Origin: Nitrososphaera sp036373895
Lineage (GTDB): Archaea > Thermoproteota > Nitrososphaeria > Nitrososphaerales > Nitrososphaeraceae
DNA: 64,000 bases
Reading direction: 5' to 3'
NCBI GenBank assembly: GCA_036373895.1
Contig: DASUUV010000030.1
Coordinates: forward strand, 3,110-67,109
The position numbers and the translations under genes were made by a program. The notes under the pieces are model-generated. The model ran no database searches, had not been told where the DNA came from, and worked only from the letters and a program-made list of their open reading frames with translations. Position 1 is the first letter of the stretch. Every line of letters begins with the position of its first letter. This document shows positions 33,396 through 41,435 of this stretch, piece by piece.

Positions 33396-33755
33396 TCATA
33401 TCGAAATTATATCGAGTGCAATCGCGTCAGCAAGCAGATCGAGGTGATGGCTTGCAACAACGTAACCATTCTTGATATCACTTGAAGCAAGCCACCGATT
33501 CGAAGAGCTGAAGAGCCTCTCTTTTTTTATCCTCTTTTCTATCTCCTCTACGTCAAGCTCCTTCTCTTCGACTTCTTCAGTATCATTGTACTTGATAGTC
33601 AAAAGTACCTTCTGGACAAGAACCCTGCGCCCAAAGCGCTGTGAAAAATCACGGGCATTTTCGTCAATTTGAAGTACTTTCATTTTAATCTGCAGCCTGT
33701 TGAGAGCATCACGGCTTGTAAGGAGCCTGTCGTCAACGAACCTGTCATAACTCAT
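33396..33755 (-). CDS. Hypothetical protein (119 aa)
   Basis: ATG-started, MSYDRFVDDRLLTSRDALNR, then two beta strands (KMKVLQIDENARDFSQRFGR; VLVQKVLLTIKY) and an acidic helical stretch (TEEVEEKELDVEEIEKRIKK). Soluble, no cysteine pairs. No family recognised. It lies between the tRNA and the DUF35 gene and reads leftwards. Confidence 0.6.
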   Translation of the reverse strand: MSYDRFVDDRLLTSRDALNRLQIKMKVLQIDENARDFSQRFGRRVLVQKVLLTIKYNDTEEVEEKELDVEEIEKRIKKERLFSSSNRWLASSDIKNGYVVASHHLDLLADAIALDIISI

Positions 33756-33797
33756 ATGTATACATCCTAGAGGATTATTCGCTGCGTATATATAATG

Positions 33798-34160
33798 TCA
33801 GCCCTTGACTGGTTCAAAAAAGTAATATGGAGTCCCATTAGGCCTCACGCCGCACCTCACCATTTTCACCTTTAAGCCCTCTCTCAACTCGAGGGTCCCA
33901 AACGATCCAATGAGTTTAATTCCTGACATTTCAACAAGACCATAGCAACCTTCCATGCCTTTGAGATATGACTGTGTGAAATGTACCAAAGTTCCGCTTG
34001 TATCAATAATTTGAAGTGATGTCTTTGAAAGACATTGAGGGCAATAACTAGATGGTGGCCATACTTTAGCATTGCAGGAGGTACAGATTGGCAACCGAAA
34101 TTCACCTTTATTCAAGTTTTCAATGAACTCCTGCAAGAGATCATCACACACCCATGACAA
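33798..34160 (-). CDS. DUF35 / OB-fold acyl-CoA-associated protein
   Basis: 120 residues. N-terminal rubredoxin-like zinc ribbon with CTSC and CPQC at about 26-42, then an OB fold (SGTLVHFTQSYLKGMEGCYG, VEMSGIKLIGSFGTLELREG). Proteins of this type sit beside thiolases and bring CoA substrates to them; in some archaea one bridges acetoacetyl-CoA thiolase and HMG-CoA synthase. Its start overlaps the thiolase stop by 17 bp, supporting a complex with that enzyme. Last gene of a four-gene operon. Confidence 0.85.
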   Translation of the reverse strand: MSWVCDDLLQEFIENLNKGEFRLPICTSCNAKVWPPSSYCPQCLSKTSLQIIDTSGTLVHFTQSYLKGMEGCYGLVEMSGIKLIGSFGTLELREGLKVKMVRCGVRPNGTPYYFFEPVKG

Positions 34161-35241
34161 TTACTGACGCTGAAGAGCCAGCTGCAGCTAGATTGTGAAC
34201 AAGTCCGGTCTTGCAGTTCTTTACTTGCCTCTTTCCTGCTTTCCCAGCAAGCTGAGATGCGATTTCTGCAACTTGCGCCACGCCAGTGGCTCCAACAGGA
34301 TGGCCACATCCAATTATACCTCCTCTTGGGTTTATCACTATTTGTTCTTGGTTGACGAATTTTCCTCCTTCTCCCTTCTTTGCAAACCCTAGATCTTCGT
34401 ATGCTAAGATTTCAAGAATTGTAAATGCATCATGCAGTTCTGCCACATCTATCTGCGATAGTTTTGTATGCGACATTTCAAAAGCTGTATGAGCGGCCCG
34501 CTTGGCTGCCTCAATTGTTGTGAGATCAGCTGTCGCTCTTGCAAAACTGGCTGAGGTTGTTTGCTGACCTATTCCCTTTATGAAGACAGGGTTGTCGAGG
34601 CTGCGTGCTTTTTCTTCAGATACTAATAGTATCGCAGACGCGCCCTGGCATGGGGCGGAACAGTCTAGTAGCTTGATAGGAGAGGCTATCTTTCTTGAAT
34701 TCATCACTTCTTGTAAGGTAACTTCCTTCCCAAAAAGGGCGAGAGGATTTTTAGTGGCATTTTTATGGTTCTTAACAGAAACCATAGCCATCTGTTCTTC
34801 AGTTGTGCCGTATTTTCTCATGTGGGCTTTCGCAAATATTGCGGCCCAGTGTACTGGAAACATAAAAGCTCCTCGAGTAACATCCCACAACAGCCTGTTA
34901 CCGGGGCTGTCTACCTTTTCTGCGCCAACCACTAGCGCCGTATCACACAAGCCAGACGCAATAATTGCAAAAGCAGAAGTTACAGCATTAGTGCCTGAGT
35001 TACAGAGATTGTCTATGCGATGTGAAATCCTTGGACGTATACCAAGCATTTCAGATATTATCGCAGAGCTGTATTGGTCAGTCGCACAGCTAGAAAACAA
35101 GACAGCATCAATTTCCTTTGCAGAAATGCCGCTCTCCATTATTAGCTGTACGGAAGGCTCGCAGGCCAGCTCAAATAAAGACATCTTTGAGCCTTTGGTA
35201 AATGTTGAGGTTGCCCATGAGGACACTGCTACCATGCGCAT
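34144..35241 (-). CDS. Thiolase-family protein (SCP-x type)
   Basis: 365 residues from ATG 35241 (MRMVAVSSWATSTFTKGSKM), one base after the stop of the upstream LLM gene. Thiolase landmarks are the nucleophile region NLCNSGTNAVTSAFAIIASG, ELHDAFTILEILAYEDLG and GGIIGCGHPVGATGVAQVAE. The C terminus reads GLVHNLAAAGSSASVIV, the SCP-x form without the classical CxGGG cysteine. Probably condenses or cleaves acetoacetyl-CoA or another 3-oxoacyl-CoA; the 3-hydroxypropionate/4-hydroxybutyrate cycle needs such an enzyme at its last step, but the substrate is not shown. Confidence 0.88.
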   Translation of the reverse strand: MRMVAVSSWATSTFTKGSKMSLFELACEPSVQLIMESGISAKEIDAVLFSSCATDQYSSAIISEMLGIRPRISHRIDNLCNSGTNAVTSAFAIIASGLCDTALVVGAEKVDSPGNRLLWDVTRGAFMFPVHWAAIFAKAHMRKYGTTEEQMAMVSVKNHKNATKNPLALFGKEVTLQEVMNSRKIASPIKLLDCSAPCQGASAILLVSEEKARSLDNPVFIKGIGQQTTSASFARATADLTTIEAAKRAAHTAFEMSHTKLSQIDVAELHDAFTILEILAYEDLGFAKKGEGGKFVNQEQIVINPRGGIIGCGHPVGATGVAQVAEIASQLAGKAGKRQVKNCKTGLVHNLAAAGSSASVIVMGV

Positions 35242-35242
35242 T

Positions 35243-36223
35243 TTAGAAGGTTGATAGCATCTCCTTAAATGAGCTTTCTGAGTCACCAACAGGGTTAAAC
35301 TGGAGAATGGGTAGAGTAATTCCTGCCGAAAGAAATTTTGAAATTGATTCTCTACAGTCTTCGCTGCTGCCGCAAATTACAAGTGAGCTGAGCATCCTAT
35401 CAGAAACAAATTTTGCTGCACTATTTGCACCTGCCTTTCTATACTCTGCATTTATCTCCTCAACTTCAATCTTGAAGCCATTCTCTGCAAGAAATTTGCT
35501 ATAGTACTTTCCAACTGCAACATAAAACGCAAGAGTTGTCGCTGCGCGATCTCTGGCTTTTTCTGGGTCTTTATTCGATATCGCGCATATAAACGAGCAA
35601 GCAATTTCAAAGCCTTTTCCTCTTGTAGCTTGCTTTAATTCAGTTGTGGTCCTTATCAATTCTTCAAGAGGCCTCAAAAATAATAATGTGCCATCTGCTA
35701 GTTTCGATGCCATAGAGACCATTTTTTTGTTGACAGCCGCCATAAAAATTGGAATATTAGTCCTTTGGGGCTGATGCAATATCTTGAAATTGTTTATTTT
35801 GAAAAATTCGCCATTATATTTTACATTTTCCCCTTTAGTCATGAGCCTGAGGCATTCAATGTATTCTTTCATACGGCTGGCGGGCCTATTGAACTTCAGA
35901 CCATGCCAGTTTTCAACAATAGCTGCAGTGCTTGTTCCAAGACCGATAATTGTCCTGTTATCTGAAAGCATGTCAAGAGTGGTGGCCGCCATGGCGACGG
36001 TTGCCGGCGTCCTTGAATAAATGCTAACAATCGATGTACCAAGCCTTATTTTTTTAGTGACCTGGGACATGGCGCCAAGAGTTGCAAATGATTCCCGCCC
36101 CCAAGATTCTGGAACCCATAATGAATCAACATTTTCTTGCTGATCAGCCATCCTGGCGCATAGAAGAATCTCGCGCATGGAAAGTAAGGGACCGAGACTG
36201 TATCCCAACTTTTGCACAGTCAT
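35243..36223 (-). CDS. F420-type LLM-class oxidoreductase (Mer-like)
   Basis: 326 residues, luciferase-like monooxygenase fold. N-terminal MTVQKLGYSLGPLLSMREIL, SLWVPESWGRESFATLGAMS and KIRLGTSIVSIYSRTPATVA resemble coenzyme F420-dependent oxidoreductases and methylene-tetrahydromethanopterin reductase. Thaumarchaea make F420, but its partner substrate here is unknown. Coupled to the upstream nucleotidyltransferase (ATGA overlap) and to the downstream thiolase. Confidence 0.88.
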   Translation of the reverse strand: MTVQKLGYSLGPLLSMREILLCARMADQQENVDSLWVPESWGRESFATLGAMSQVTKKIRLGTSIVSIYSRTPATVAMAATTLDMLSDNRTIIGLGTSTAAIVENWHGLKFNRPASRMKEYIECLRLMTKGENVKYNGEFFKINNFKILHQPQRTNIPIFMAAVNKKMVSMASKLADGTLLFLRPLEELIRTTTELKQATRGKGFEIACSFICAISNKDPEKARDRAATTLAFYVAVGKYYSKFLAENGFKIEVEEINAEYRKAGANSAAKFVSDRMLSSLVICGSSEDCRESISKFLSAGITLPILQFNPVGDSESSFKEMLSTF

Positions 36224-36903
36224 GATAGTTTCGCTTCCTTGATCTCTTTGGATGCTTCTTCGATGTCCTTATGAGAATCAATTGAGCGCCAGAAAACATC
36301 TTTGTATTTCACACCCAGAAGCTTTGCCTCTTTTGCTAACGCCGGCAGAGCAGTAACCTCAATGTTGCCTTCTTGAGGCAGGTATCTAAATACTTCTTGA
36401 GTAAAGCGATATATGCCAGCATTAATCCACGTGTCAGGGATTTCTGGCTTTTCAACAAATCTAAGGACTTTTGAATTCTCATCAAGTTCAACCACTCCAA
36501 ACGGGCTACGGAGAGGAACAACCGCAAGGGCATTTGAATTCGCAATATTCAACCTGTTTGGGTCAAGCTCTGTAAGAATATCTCCGTTTAATACGAAAAA
36601 TGAATCTTGGCTTGAAAGAAGTTCTTTAGCATTCAAAAGTGCTCCCCCGGTTCCGAGTGCCTTGTCCTCAAATGAGTACTCGATTCGGGAATCAAATCTG
36701 GCGCCATCGCCAATATGGTCAATTATCTGCTGTTTCATATATCCCGCGCATATGACAAAGTCTTTTATACCAAATTTCCTAAGCCATCTTAGCTGCCACT
36801 CGATAATTGGGACATTAAAGATCTCTATCATGGGCTTAGGTCTTGTGTCGGTAAGGGGCTTTAGCCTTTTTCCAAAACCCCCAGCAAGAATCGCTGTCTT
36901 CAT
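36220..36903 (-). CDS. Sugar-phosphate nucleotidyltransferase
   Basis: 227 residues. N-terminal MKTAILAGGFGKRLKPLTDT is the nucleotide-binding loop, followed by RPKPMIEIFNVPIIEWQLRW and VLNGDILTELD. Resembles mannose-1-phosphate guanylyl- or glucose-1-phosphate thymidylyltransferases, without the C-terminal left-handed beta-helix of the longer enzymes. The sugar and nucleotide are not assigned. First gene of the operon nucleotidyltransferase-LLM-thiolase-DUF35, an unusual mix of sugar activation and acyl-CoA chemistry. Confidence 0.88.
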   Translation of the reverse strand: MKTAILAGGFGKRLKPLTDTRPKPMIEIFNVPIIEWQLRWLRKFGIKDFVICAGYMKQQIIDHIGDGARFDSRIEYSFEDKALGTGGALLNAKELLSSQDSFFVLNGDILTELDPNRLNIANSNALAVVPLRSPFGVVELDENSKVLRFVEKPEIPDTWINAGIYRFTQEVFRYLPQEGNIEVTALPALAKEAKLLGVKYKDVFWRSIDSHKDIEEASKEIKEAKLS

Positions 36904-37104
36904 GACACCAATAAGCTTGCCAAGATTGTATAAAATGTTACTCGCTAGGATGCATGCACGTCCGGTTAAGATGTTTTTGCTTCAAAGTTTGTAACGTCCC
37001 AAGTGGATGTATCGATGCCTGCACTTCTTTCGCATACCCTGTCGTCAATAGGCTTTACTTTAAAAGTCAATCATGTGTGTCAAGCCCAGAACCGATACGC
37101 CTTT

Positions 37105-37533
37105 TCATTTCTGAGCGGGCTCTTTTCTCCTTGTAGCGAGTAGTTTTCTGTCTGTTACAAGCTTCCATGCGCCGAGCCCTATTAGGATTCCTCCCATTGC
37201 TGTTGTAGAGCCAATCGTGCGTAATGTGTTTGAGGAATCTTCGGATGCAAGTGCGCCCTGTGCAACGAGCGCAATCATTCCTGCAACGATGAGACTTCCA
37301 TTTACAAACAAGAGCGCAGAAACAATAGGGGCATATTCTTTGCGAGCAATTACAAATGCAATTATTGACATTACGACTGCACCCCCGCCAAAGGCTGCAC
37401 CTCTAACTGCCTCGTCAAAAGGCAAGAAACCCTCTCTGTCTGGAGAGGATGCCGCGACTGCAACATCGGCTCCGTAGACTATCAGGAGTATCAGCGAGGC
37501 AATAAGGAGCCCTGTCGCAATTCCCGTAGGCAT
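37105..37533 (-). CDS. Hypothetical four-helix membrane protein
   Basis: 142 residues with hydrophobic segments at about 4-27, 45-63, 68-92 and 106-127. The loop after the first helix is charged (SSPDREGFLPFDEAVRGAAF) and the C terminus is basic (RKLLATRRKEPAQK), which suggests a cytoplasmic tail. No known transporter motif. The 200-bp gap to its left holds a Cys-rich 60-codon plus-strand frame (36954-37136) that I do not call because it overlaps this gene's end. Confidence 0.65.
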   Translation of the reverse strand: MPTGIATGLLIASLILLIVYGADVAVAASSPDREGFLPFDEAVRGAAFGGGAVVMSIIAFVIARKEYAPIVSALLFVNGSLIVAGMIALVAQGALASEDSSNTLRTIGSTTAMGGILIGLGAWKLVTDRKLLATRRKEPAQK

Positions 37534-37585
37534 ATAGATAATAGCCTATGACAGATTTAATAAACGTAGCTTCTATGCGTTATCT

Positions 37586-38128
37586 GTGAGTGCAAACATC
37601 AAAGACATTCTATATTCTACCATAGATAGAATCGGCAAAGCAAAAATCCGCATGGAAGTTATTGGCGAGATTGAAAGGTCGGAACAATACTGTAATGAAA
37701 TTCTTGAAAAATGTAAAAGTAGGATGGGCGATGATTTAGATGACGAGTCGTTCGGAACTTTATGTGAAGCATTGCTCCATTTCATGCTGACTGCTTCCTT
37801 ACTTCCTTCCGAGAGGAAGGTCAACTGGAAAGGCGCAGAATTGGACCTAGTTGTTCCTTCACTAAAAATGCTGAGCAAAAGCCCGGAAAAAGCTCTAGTC
37901 ATTCAAATAACAAAAAGAAATGCAGAGCTGACAAAGATAAAGCATGCCGAATCTGTGCAGCCTCACAATGGAAATATTTGGATCGTGTCAGCAAAGCGGC
38001 TAGAGATAGATCATAAAAATTATTACATTGGATCAACACAGTTCCCTTACTCGAGGATCATCTTAGATATCAATGCCTTCCTCGTTCGCAAGGGAGATCG
38101 TGGACTCAAGCTCTTACATGGACAATAA
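37586..38128 (+). CDS. Hypothetical protein, possibly restriction-endonuclease-like fold
   Basis: 180 residues from GTG 37586. Helical N terminus, then the series VNWKGAELDLVVPSLKMLSK and KALVIQITKRNAELTKIKHA. The ELD (85-87) and QITK (107-110) elements on adjacent predicted strands look like the D and (E/Q)xK half-motifs of PD-(D/E)xK nucleases, but the match is loose. No helix-turn-helix or membrane segment. Its 3' end overlaps the convergent bioD by 15 bp. Confidence 0.55.
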   Translation: MSANIKDILYSTIDRIGKAKIRMEVIGEIERSEQYCNEILEKCKSRMGDDLDDESFGTLCEALLHFMLTASLLPSERKVNWKGAELDLVVPSLKMLSKSPEKALVIQITKRNAELTKIKHAESVQPHNGNIWIVSAKRLEIDHKNYYIGSTQFPYSRIILDINAFLVRKGDRGLKLLHGQ

Positions 38129-38812
38129 TTTGTCAAGGTCCAAATCATGTTCTAACACCTTGCCAATAGCAGCGTAATTAGCTCCTTTTGAGAAAGGAAT
38201 TACGGCTAATACTTTGATATGTGTGAGCCTCTCAAGAACTTCAGCTGTCTTTTGCTCTACTATGTTAGGTTTTTTTGATGTTTTATTCAAAATTATTCCT
38301 CTGATTTTGAGGCCAAACTTTTTGCAGGCCATTACCGTGAGCAAAGTGTGGTTCAGGGTTCCAAGCTTAGCTGTCGAGACAATGATTACAGGTAAGTCTA
38401 TCTGCTTTGCAAAACCTGCAACACATTCTTTTTCAGTCAACGGAACCATGATGCCACCGATGCCTTCCAAAATTAGAAAATCGTGTTTTCTTTCAAGCTT
38501 TTTCAACTCCTGCACGGCTTTTTTGATATTGACTGGAACGCCATGCTTTAGCTCCGAAGCAACTAGAGGTGAGGCCGCTATTGAGTAAAAGAAAGGATTG
38601 AGGTTGCAGTCAGGATCGTTAATCCCAGATGCCTTGGCAAGTATTGCGGTGTCCTGAGACCGGTATTTTGTTGAAAAAACTCTGTTTGCAGTTGCAAAAG
38701 GTTTCATGACGCCCACATCTATTTTTCGCTTTCTCAGAGCCCAGGCGAGCCCTGCACCTACTGCTGTCTTGCCCACTCCTGTGCTTGTCCCTGTTATGAA
38801 GATGCCACGCAT
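38114..38812 (-). CDS. bioD: Dethiobiotin synthetase
   Basis: Closes the ureido ring of dethiobiotin using CO2 and ATP. 232 residues from ATG 38812 (MRGIFITGTSTGVGKTAVGA), containing the P-loop GTSTGVGKT; ILEGIGGIMVPL is the family's EGxGG segment. The upstream frame extension is not needed. Divergent from bioA with only 29 bp between starts, so their promoters must overlap. Confidence 0.95.
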   Translation of the reverse strand: MRGIFITGTSTGVGKTAVGAGLAWALRKRKIDVGVMKPFATANRVFSTKYRSQDTAILAKASGINDPDCNLNPFFYSIAASPLVASELKHGVPVNIKKAVQELKKLERKHDFLILEGIGGIMVPLTEKECVAGFAKQIDLPVIIVSTAKLGTLNHTLLTVMACKKFGLKIRGIILNKTSKKPNIVEQKTAEVLERLTHIKVLAVIPFSKGANYAAIGKVLEHDLDLDKLLSM

Positions 38813-38841
38813 GGAAATGTTATTAGAGCTGCTGACAAAAC

Positions 38842-40194
38842 ATGCATTTAACTGAATTGAACCTGACAAATGCAGACAAAGACTTTGTATGGCATCCGTA
38901 CACCCAGATGAGAGATTGGGTAAAATGGAATAACAAGGTAATCGTCAAAGGAGATGGCTTTTACCTCGTTGACAGCGAAGGGAGAAAATACCTTGATGGC
39001 AGTGCTAGCATGTGGTGCAACGTCTGGGGGCATACTCAGAACAAAGTTGTTCAGGCCATGATAGATCAGCTAAAAAAGGTCCCGCATTCTACTCTGTTCG
39101 GACTTGCCAATGCTCCGTCCATAGAGCTTGCTGAAAGACTCCTTAGGCTGGCAAGGGGGATGCATAAGGCATTCTATACTGACAACGGTTCTACCGCAAT
39201 TGAGGTTGCAATGAAGATGGCTCTCCAATACTGGTATAATAAGGGCAAAGACAAAAAAAAGGAATTCATCTCACTCGACCACGGATATCATGGCGACACA
39301 ATCGGCGCGATGTCTGTTGGTTACATTGAGAATTTCTTCAGAGTATACAGACCGCTCTTGTTGAATGTGCACAGGGTTCCAAGCCCGCTCCTCTATGGGA
39401 GCAGATTTACAAATGAACGCGACCTAGTAGAATGGTGTCTTGAGAAAACTGAGAATACTATTAAAAGACATAAGGATCGGTGCGCCGCTCTCATTATGGA
39501 AAGCGGGGCTCAGATCGCAGGAGGAGCGATTATTTTCCCTACAGGATATCAGAAAAAGGTAGCAAGGCTGTGCAGAGATTATGACATCTTGCTGATTCTA
39601 GACGAGATTGCAACCGGGTTTGGTAGGCTTGGAAACGTCGTAGAATATCTTGCACAGAGGTCACAACCAGACATTGTATGCTTTGGAAAAGCCCTTACTG
39701 GAGGCTATTTCCCCCTAGCAGTAACTCTTGTTACACGTCGTATCTTTGATGCATTTCTGGGAAAATATCGTTATAACAAGCACCTATACCATGGTCACAC
39801 TTTTACAGGTCATCCTACAGGATGCGCCGCTGCTCTAGCAAACATAGAGAATTACCAAAACCATGATCTAACCCAGCAAATCAAAGTGAGCGCCGAATAT
39901 ATAGCGTCAAGACTGCCTGAATTTTTGAAATCGCCCATAGTAGCTGATATCCGACACAAAGGTCTGCTCGCTGGAATTGAGCTGGCAAAAAACAACAAGC
40001 CGATTATCTTTTTGAAAAATAAAGAGATCATAAACTACTTTATAATGCAACAAGCACTAAAGATGGGCGTGCATATGAGGCCCCTTGGCAACATCATGCT
40101 CTTGATTCCGCCTCTGGGGATTGAAAAGTGCGATCTCGAGAAGCTGCTCAATGTACAGCTTATATTATTGAGAAAGATAGAGGAGCTATCTTAG
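38842..40194 (+). CDS. bioA: Adenosylmethionine-8-amino-7-oxononanoate aminotransferase
   Basis: PLP enzyme that makes 7,8-diaminopelargonic acid from KAPA. 450 residues. FVWHPYTQMRDWVKWNNKVI is a BioA hallmark; ASMWCNVWGHTQNKV, the PLP strand ILDEIATGFGRLGN and the Schiff-base lysine in CFGKALTGGYFPLAVT follow. Convergent with the serine recombinase (9-bp overlap). Confidence 0.95.
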   Translation: MHLTELNLTNADKDFVWHPYTQMRDWVKWNNKVIVKGDGFYLVDSEGRKYLDGSASMWCNVWGHTQNKVVQAMIDQLKKVPHSTLFGLANAPSIELAERLLRLARGMHKAFYTDNGSTAIEVAMKMALQYWYNKGKDKKKEFISLDHGYHGDTIGAMSVGYIENFFRVYRPLLLNVHRVPSPLLYGSRFTNERDLVEWCLEKTENTIKRHKDRCAALIMESGAQIAGGAIIFPTGYQKKVARLCRDYDILLILDEIATGFGRLGNVVEYLAQRSQPDIVCFGKALTGGYFPLAVTLVTRRIFDAFLGKYRYNKHLYHGHTFTGHPTGCAAALANIENYQNHDLTQQIKVSAEYIASRLPEFLKSPIVADIRHKGLLAGIELAKNNKPIIFLKNKEIINYFIMQQALKMGVHMRPLGNIMLLIPPLGIEKCDLEKLLNVQLILLRKIEELS

Positions 40195-40779
40195 CTCCCT
40201 CAATTTCGTGTATAGCGTAGCTTTTGAGATGCCCAGACTCTTTGCTATTCTTGTTTTCGGGTGATTTTCTGCAAGCAGACTAATGAGCTTATCTTTGTCA
40301 ACTACCTTTTGAGGCCGACCAATGCCTTTTCCTGCCGCCTTGGCTCGGTCCATGCCATCCTTTGTTCTCTGAACTAGAAGCTCACGTTCTCTCTCGGCAG
40401 CCCATGTCAGGATTCCAATCATAAGCTTTCTGATACTGGACTCTGTGGTTTGGAGAAATGATTCTCTAGGCGAGCATGAAATCAAAGATGCATAGTGCTC
40501 TACTGCCTTTATCGCATCTAGCGTATCCCAAAAAGTTCTTCCAACGCGTGATAATTCATAAACTAAAACGGCATCTACTTCCGTCATTTTTACCAGCTCA
40601 AGCATTTCTTGAAATCCGCGCCTTTGGGTAGCGGGAACCTTACCACTGATAGCAGGATCTTCAAAAGAGTCAAGGATCAGGTAATCGTTTCCTTGTGCCC
40701 ATTTTTCAAGAGCAAGCTTCTGATTCTGGACAGTCTGTTCTTCCGTGCTTACACGCAGGTATGCAAAGGCATATTTCAT
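40186..40779 (-). CDS. Serine recombinase (resolvase/invertase type)
   Basis: 197 residues from ATG 40779 (MKYAFAYLRVSTEEQTVQNQ). The N-terminal catalytic domain has Ser11 in YLRVST and conserved arginines around VYELSRVGRTFWD; a long helix (LMIGILTWAAERERELLVQR) is followed by GKGIGRPQ and a C-terminal helix-turn-helix (LAENHPKTRIAKSLGISKAT). Size and order match gamma-delta resolvase and DNA invertases, not the large integrases. It sits inside the biotin cluster with no transposase beside it, so it may be a leftover of a mobile element or act on local sites. Confidence 0.92.
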   Translation of the reverse strand: MKYAFAYLRVSTEEQTVQNQKLALEKWAQGNDYLILDSFEDPAISGKVPATQRRGFQEMLELVKMTEVDAVLVYELSRVGRTFWDTLDAIKAVEHYASLISCSPRESFLQTTESSIRKLMIGILTWAAERERELLVQRTKDGMDRAKAAGKGIGRPQKVVDKDKLISLLAENHPKTRIAKSLGISKATLYTKLRELR

Positions 40780-41348
40780 ATTCCATTCTAGGCGCCGCAA
40801 TATAATTATCATATTGTCAAGAAAAGTGTTCAAAAAGGGTAGCGCAAATAAATAGACGCGTCGATCATAAGCTATGACAAACCAAGAGTAAAAAAACGGT
40901 ACTCATTTTTGTACAGTATAGAAAGCGTTCCATTTTTGAACTGTGTCGCAATGTCCCGTTATGTAACGAAAACCGCCATTTCTGCTTTCCACACCTAGTA
41001 AGAAACGATCTATCAACCGTTGGGTCTTTTTGGCTGTCTGGAGCCCCCCTTTAATGTTGTTTTTGAAAAAGTACGTAACTTATCATATTTAGATAACATG
41101 AATATTTCTTCAAAAAAGATCCTCTTCCCTCAACATCTTTCGAATCACAGCAGGCTGCTGGGACCAAATCAAAATGACCTATTTTGATTAGGTGTTCTAG
41201 CCCAAGGCTTTGGGCCAATACGAGAAGTGATAATGAATTATTGTTCGAGACAGTGGATGTACAATTAAGAGGACATTTTGCATGATTCCATATTGGAGAG
41301 TTTTTTAATTCTTGGTCTAAATACGCGGCATACAAACTATGACGAGAT
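40780..41348. other. Intergenic region between recombinase and bioB
   Basis: About 570 bp. Contains a diverged direct repeat (40904-40917 and 40931-40944) upstream of the recombinase. A minus-strand frame (41051-41434) has protein-like stretches (IWNHAKCPLNC, LGLEHLIKIGHFDL), but its upstream part runs through the bioB palindrome and promoter; only a shortened version from a TTG near 41337 could be real. I recognise no family. Confidence 0.35.
40904..40944. repeat. Imperfect direct repeat upstream of the serine recombinase
   Basis: CATTTTTGTACAGT (40904-40917) and CATTTTTGAACTGT (40931-40944) match at 12 of 14 bases, 27 bp apart, about 120 bp upstream of the recombinase start. Resolvase genes are often preceded by repeated binding subsites, so these could be recombination or autoregulatory sites; this is inferred from position. 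Confidence 0.4.
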
Positions 41349-41372
41349 ATTTCTAAATTCGAATTTAGAAAT
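41349..41372. promoter_or_regulatory. Perfect 24-bp palindrome upstream of bioB
   Basis: ATTTCTAAATTC and its exact reverse complement abut to form a perfect 24-bp palindrome. It ends 30 bp before a TATA-like ATTTTAATTA (41403-41411) and 63 bp before the bioB ATG. A second copy with one mismatch lies just after bioF (43559-43582). Position and symmetry suggest a dimeric regulator's operator for biotin genes; a recombination site is the alternative. Confidence 0.65.
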
Positions 41373-41435
41373 GCCTCCCTAGAACAGGGCTTTCGGACAG
41401 AAATTTTAATTACCGGCTCTAACTTGCTTGACATT

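Noticed and set aside
33133..33399. 88-codon minus-strand frame over the tRNA
   Set aside because: It is the antisense of the tRNA-Asn gene (the peptide contains the familiar SAARQTRTDDPL-type artefact), so it is not a protein gene.
36954..37136. Cys-rich 60-codon plus-strand frame
   Set aside because: Cysteine spacing is irregular, it overlaps the end of the membrane-protein gene antisense, and no promoter is evident.
41051..41434. 127-codon minus-strand frame before bioB
   Set aside because: Its first third runs through the bioB promoter and palindrome; only a shortened version could be real and it has no recognised family.
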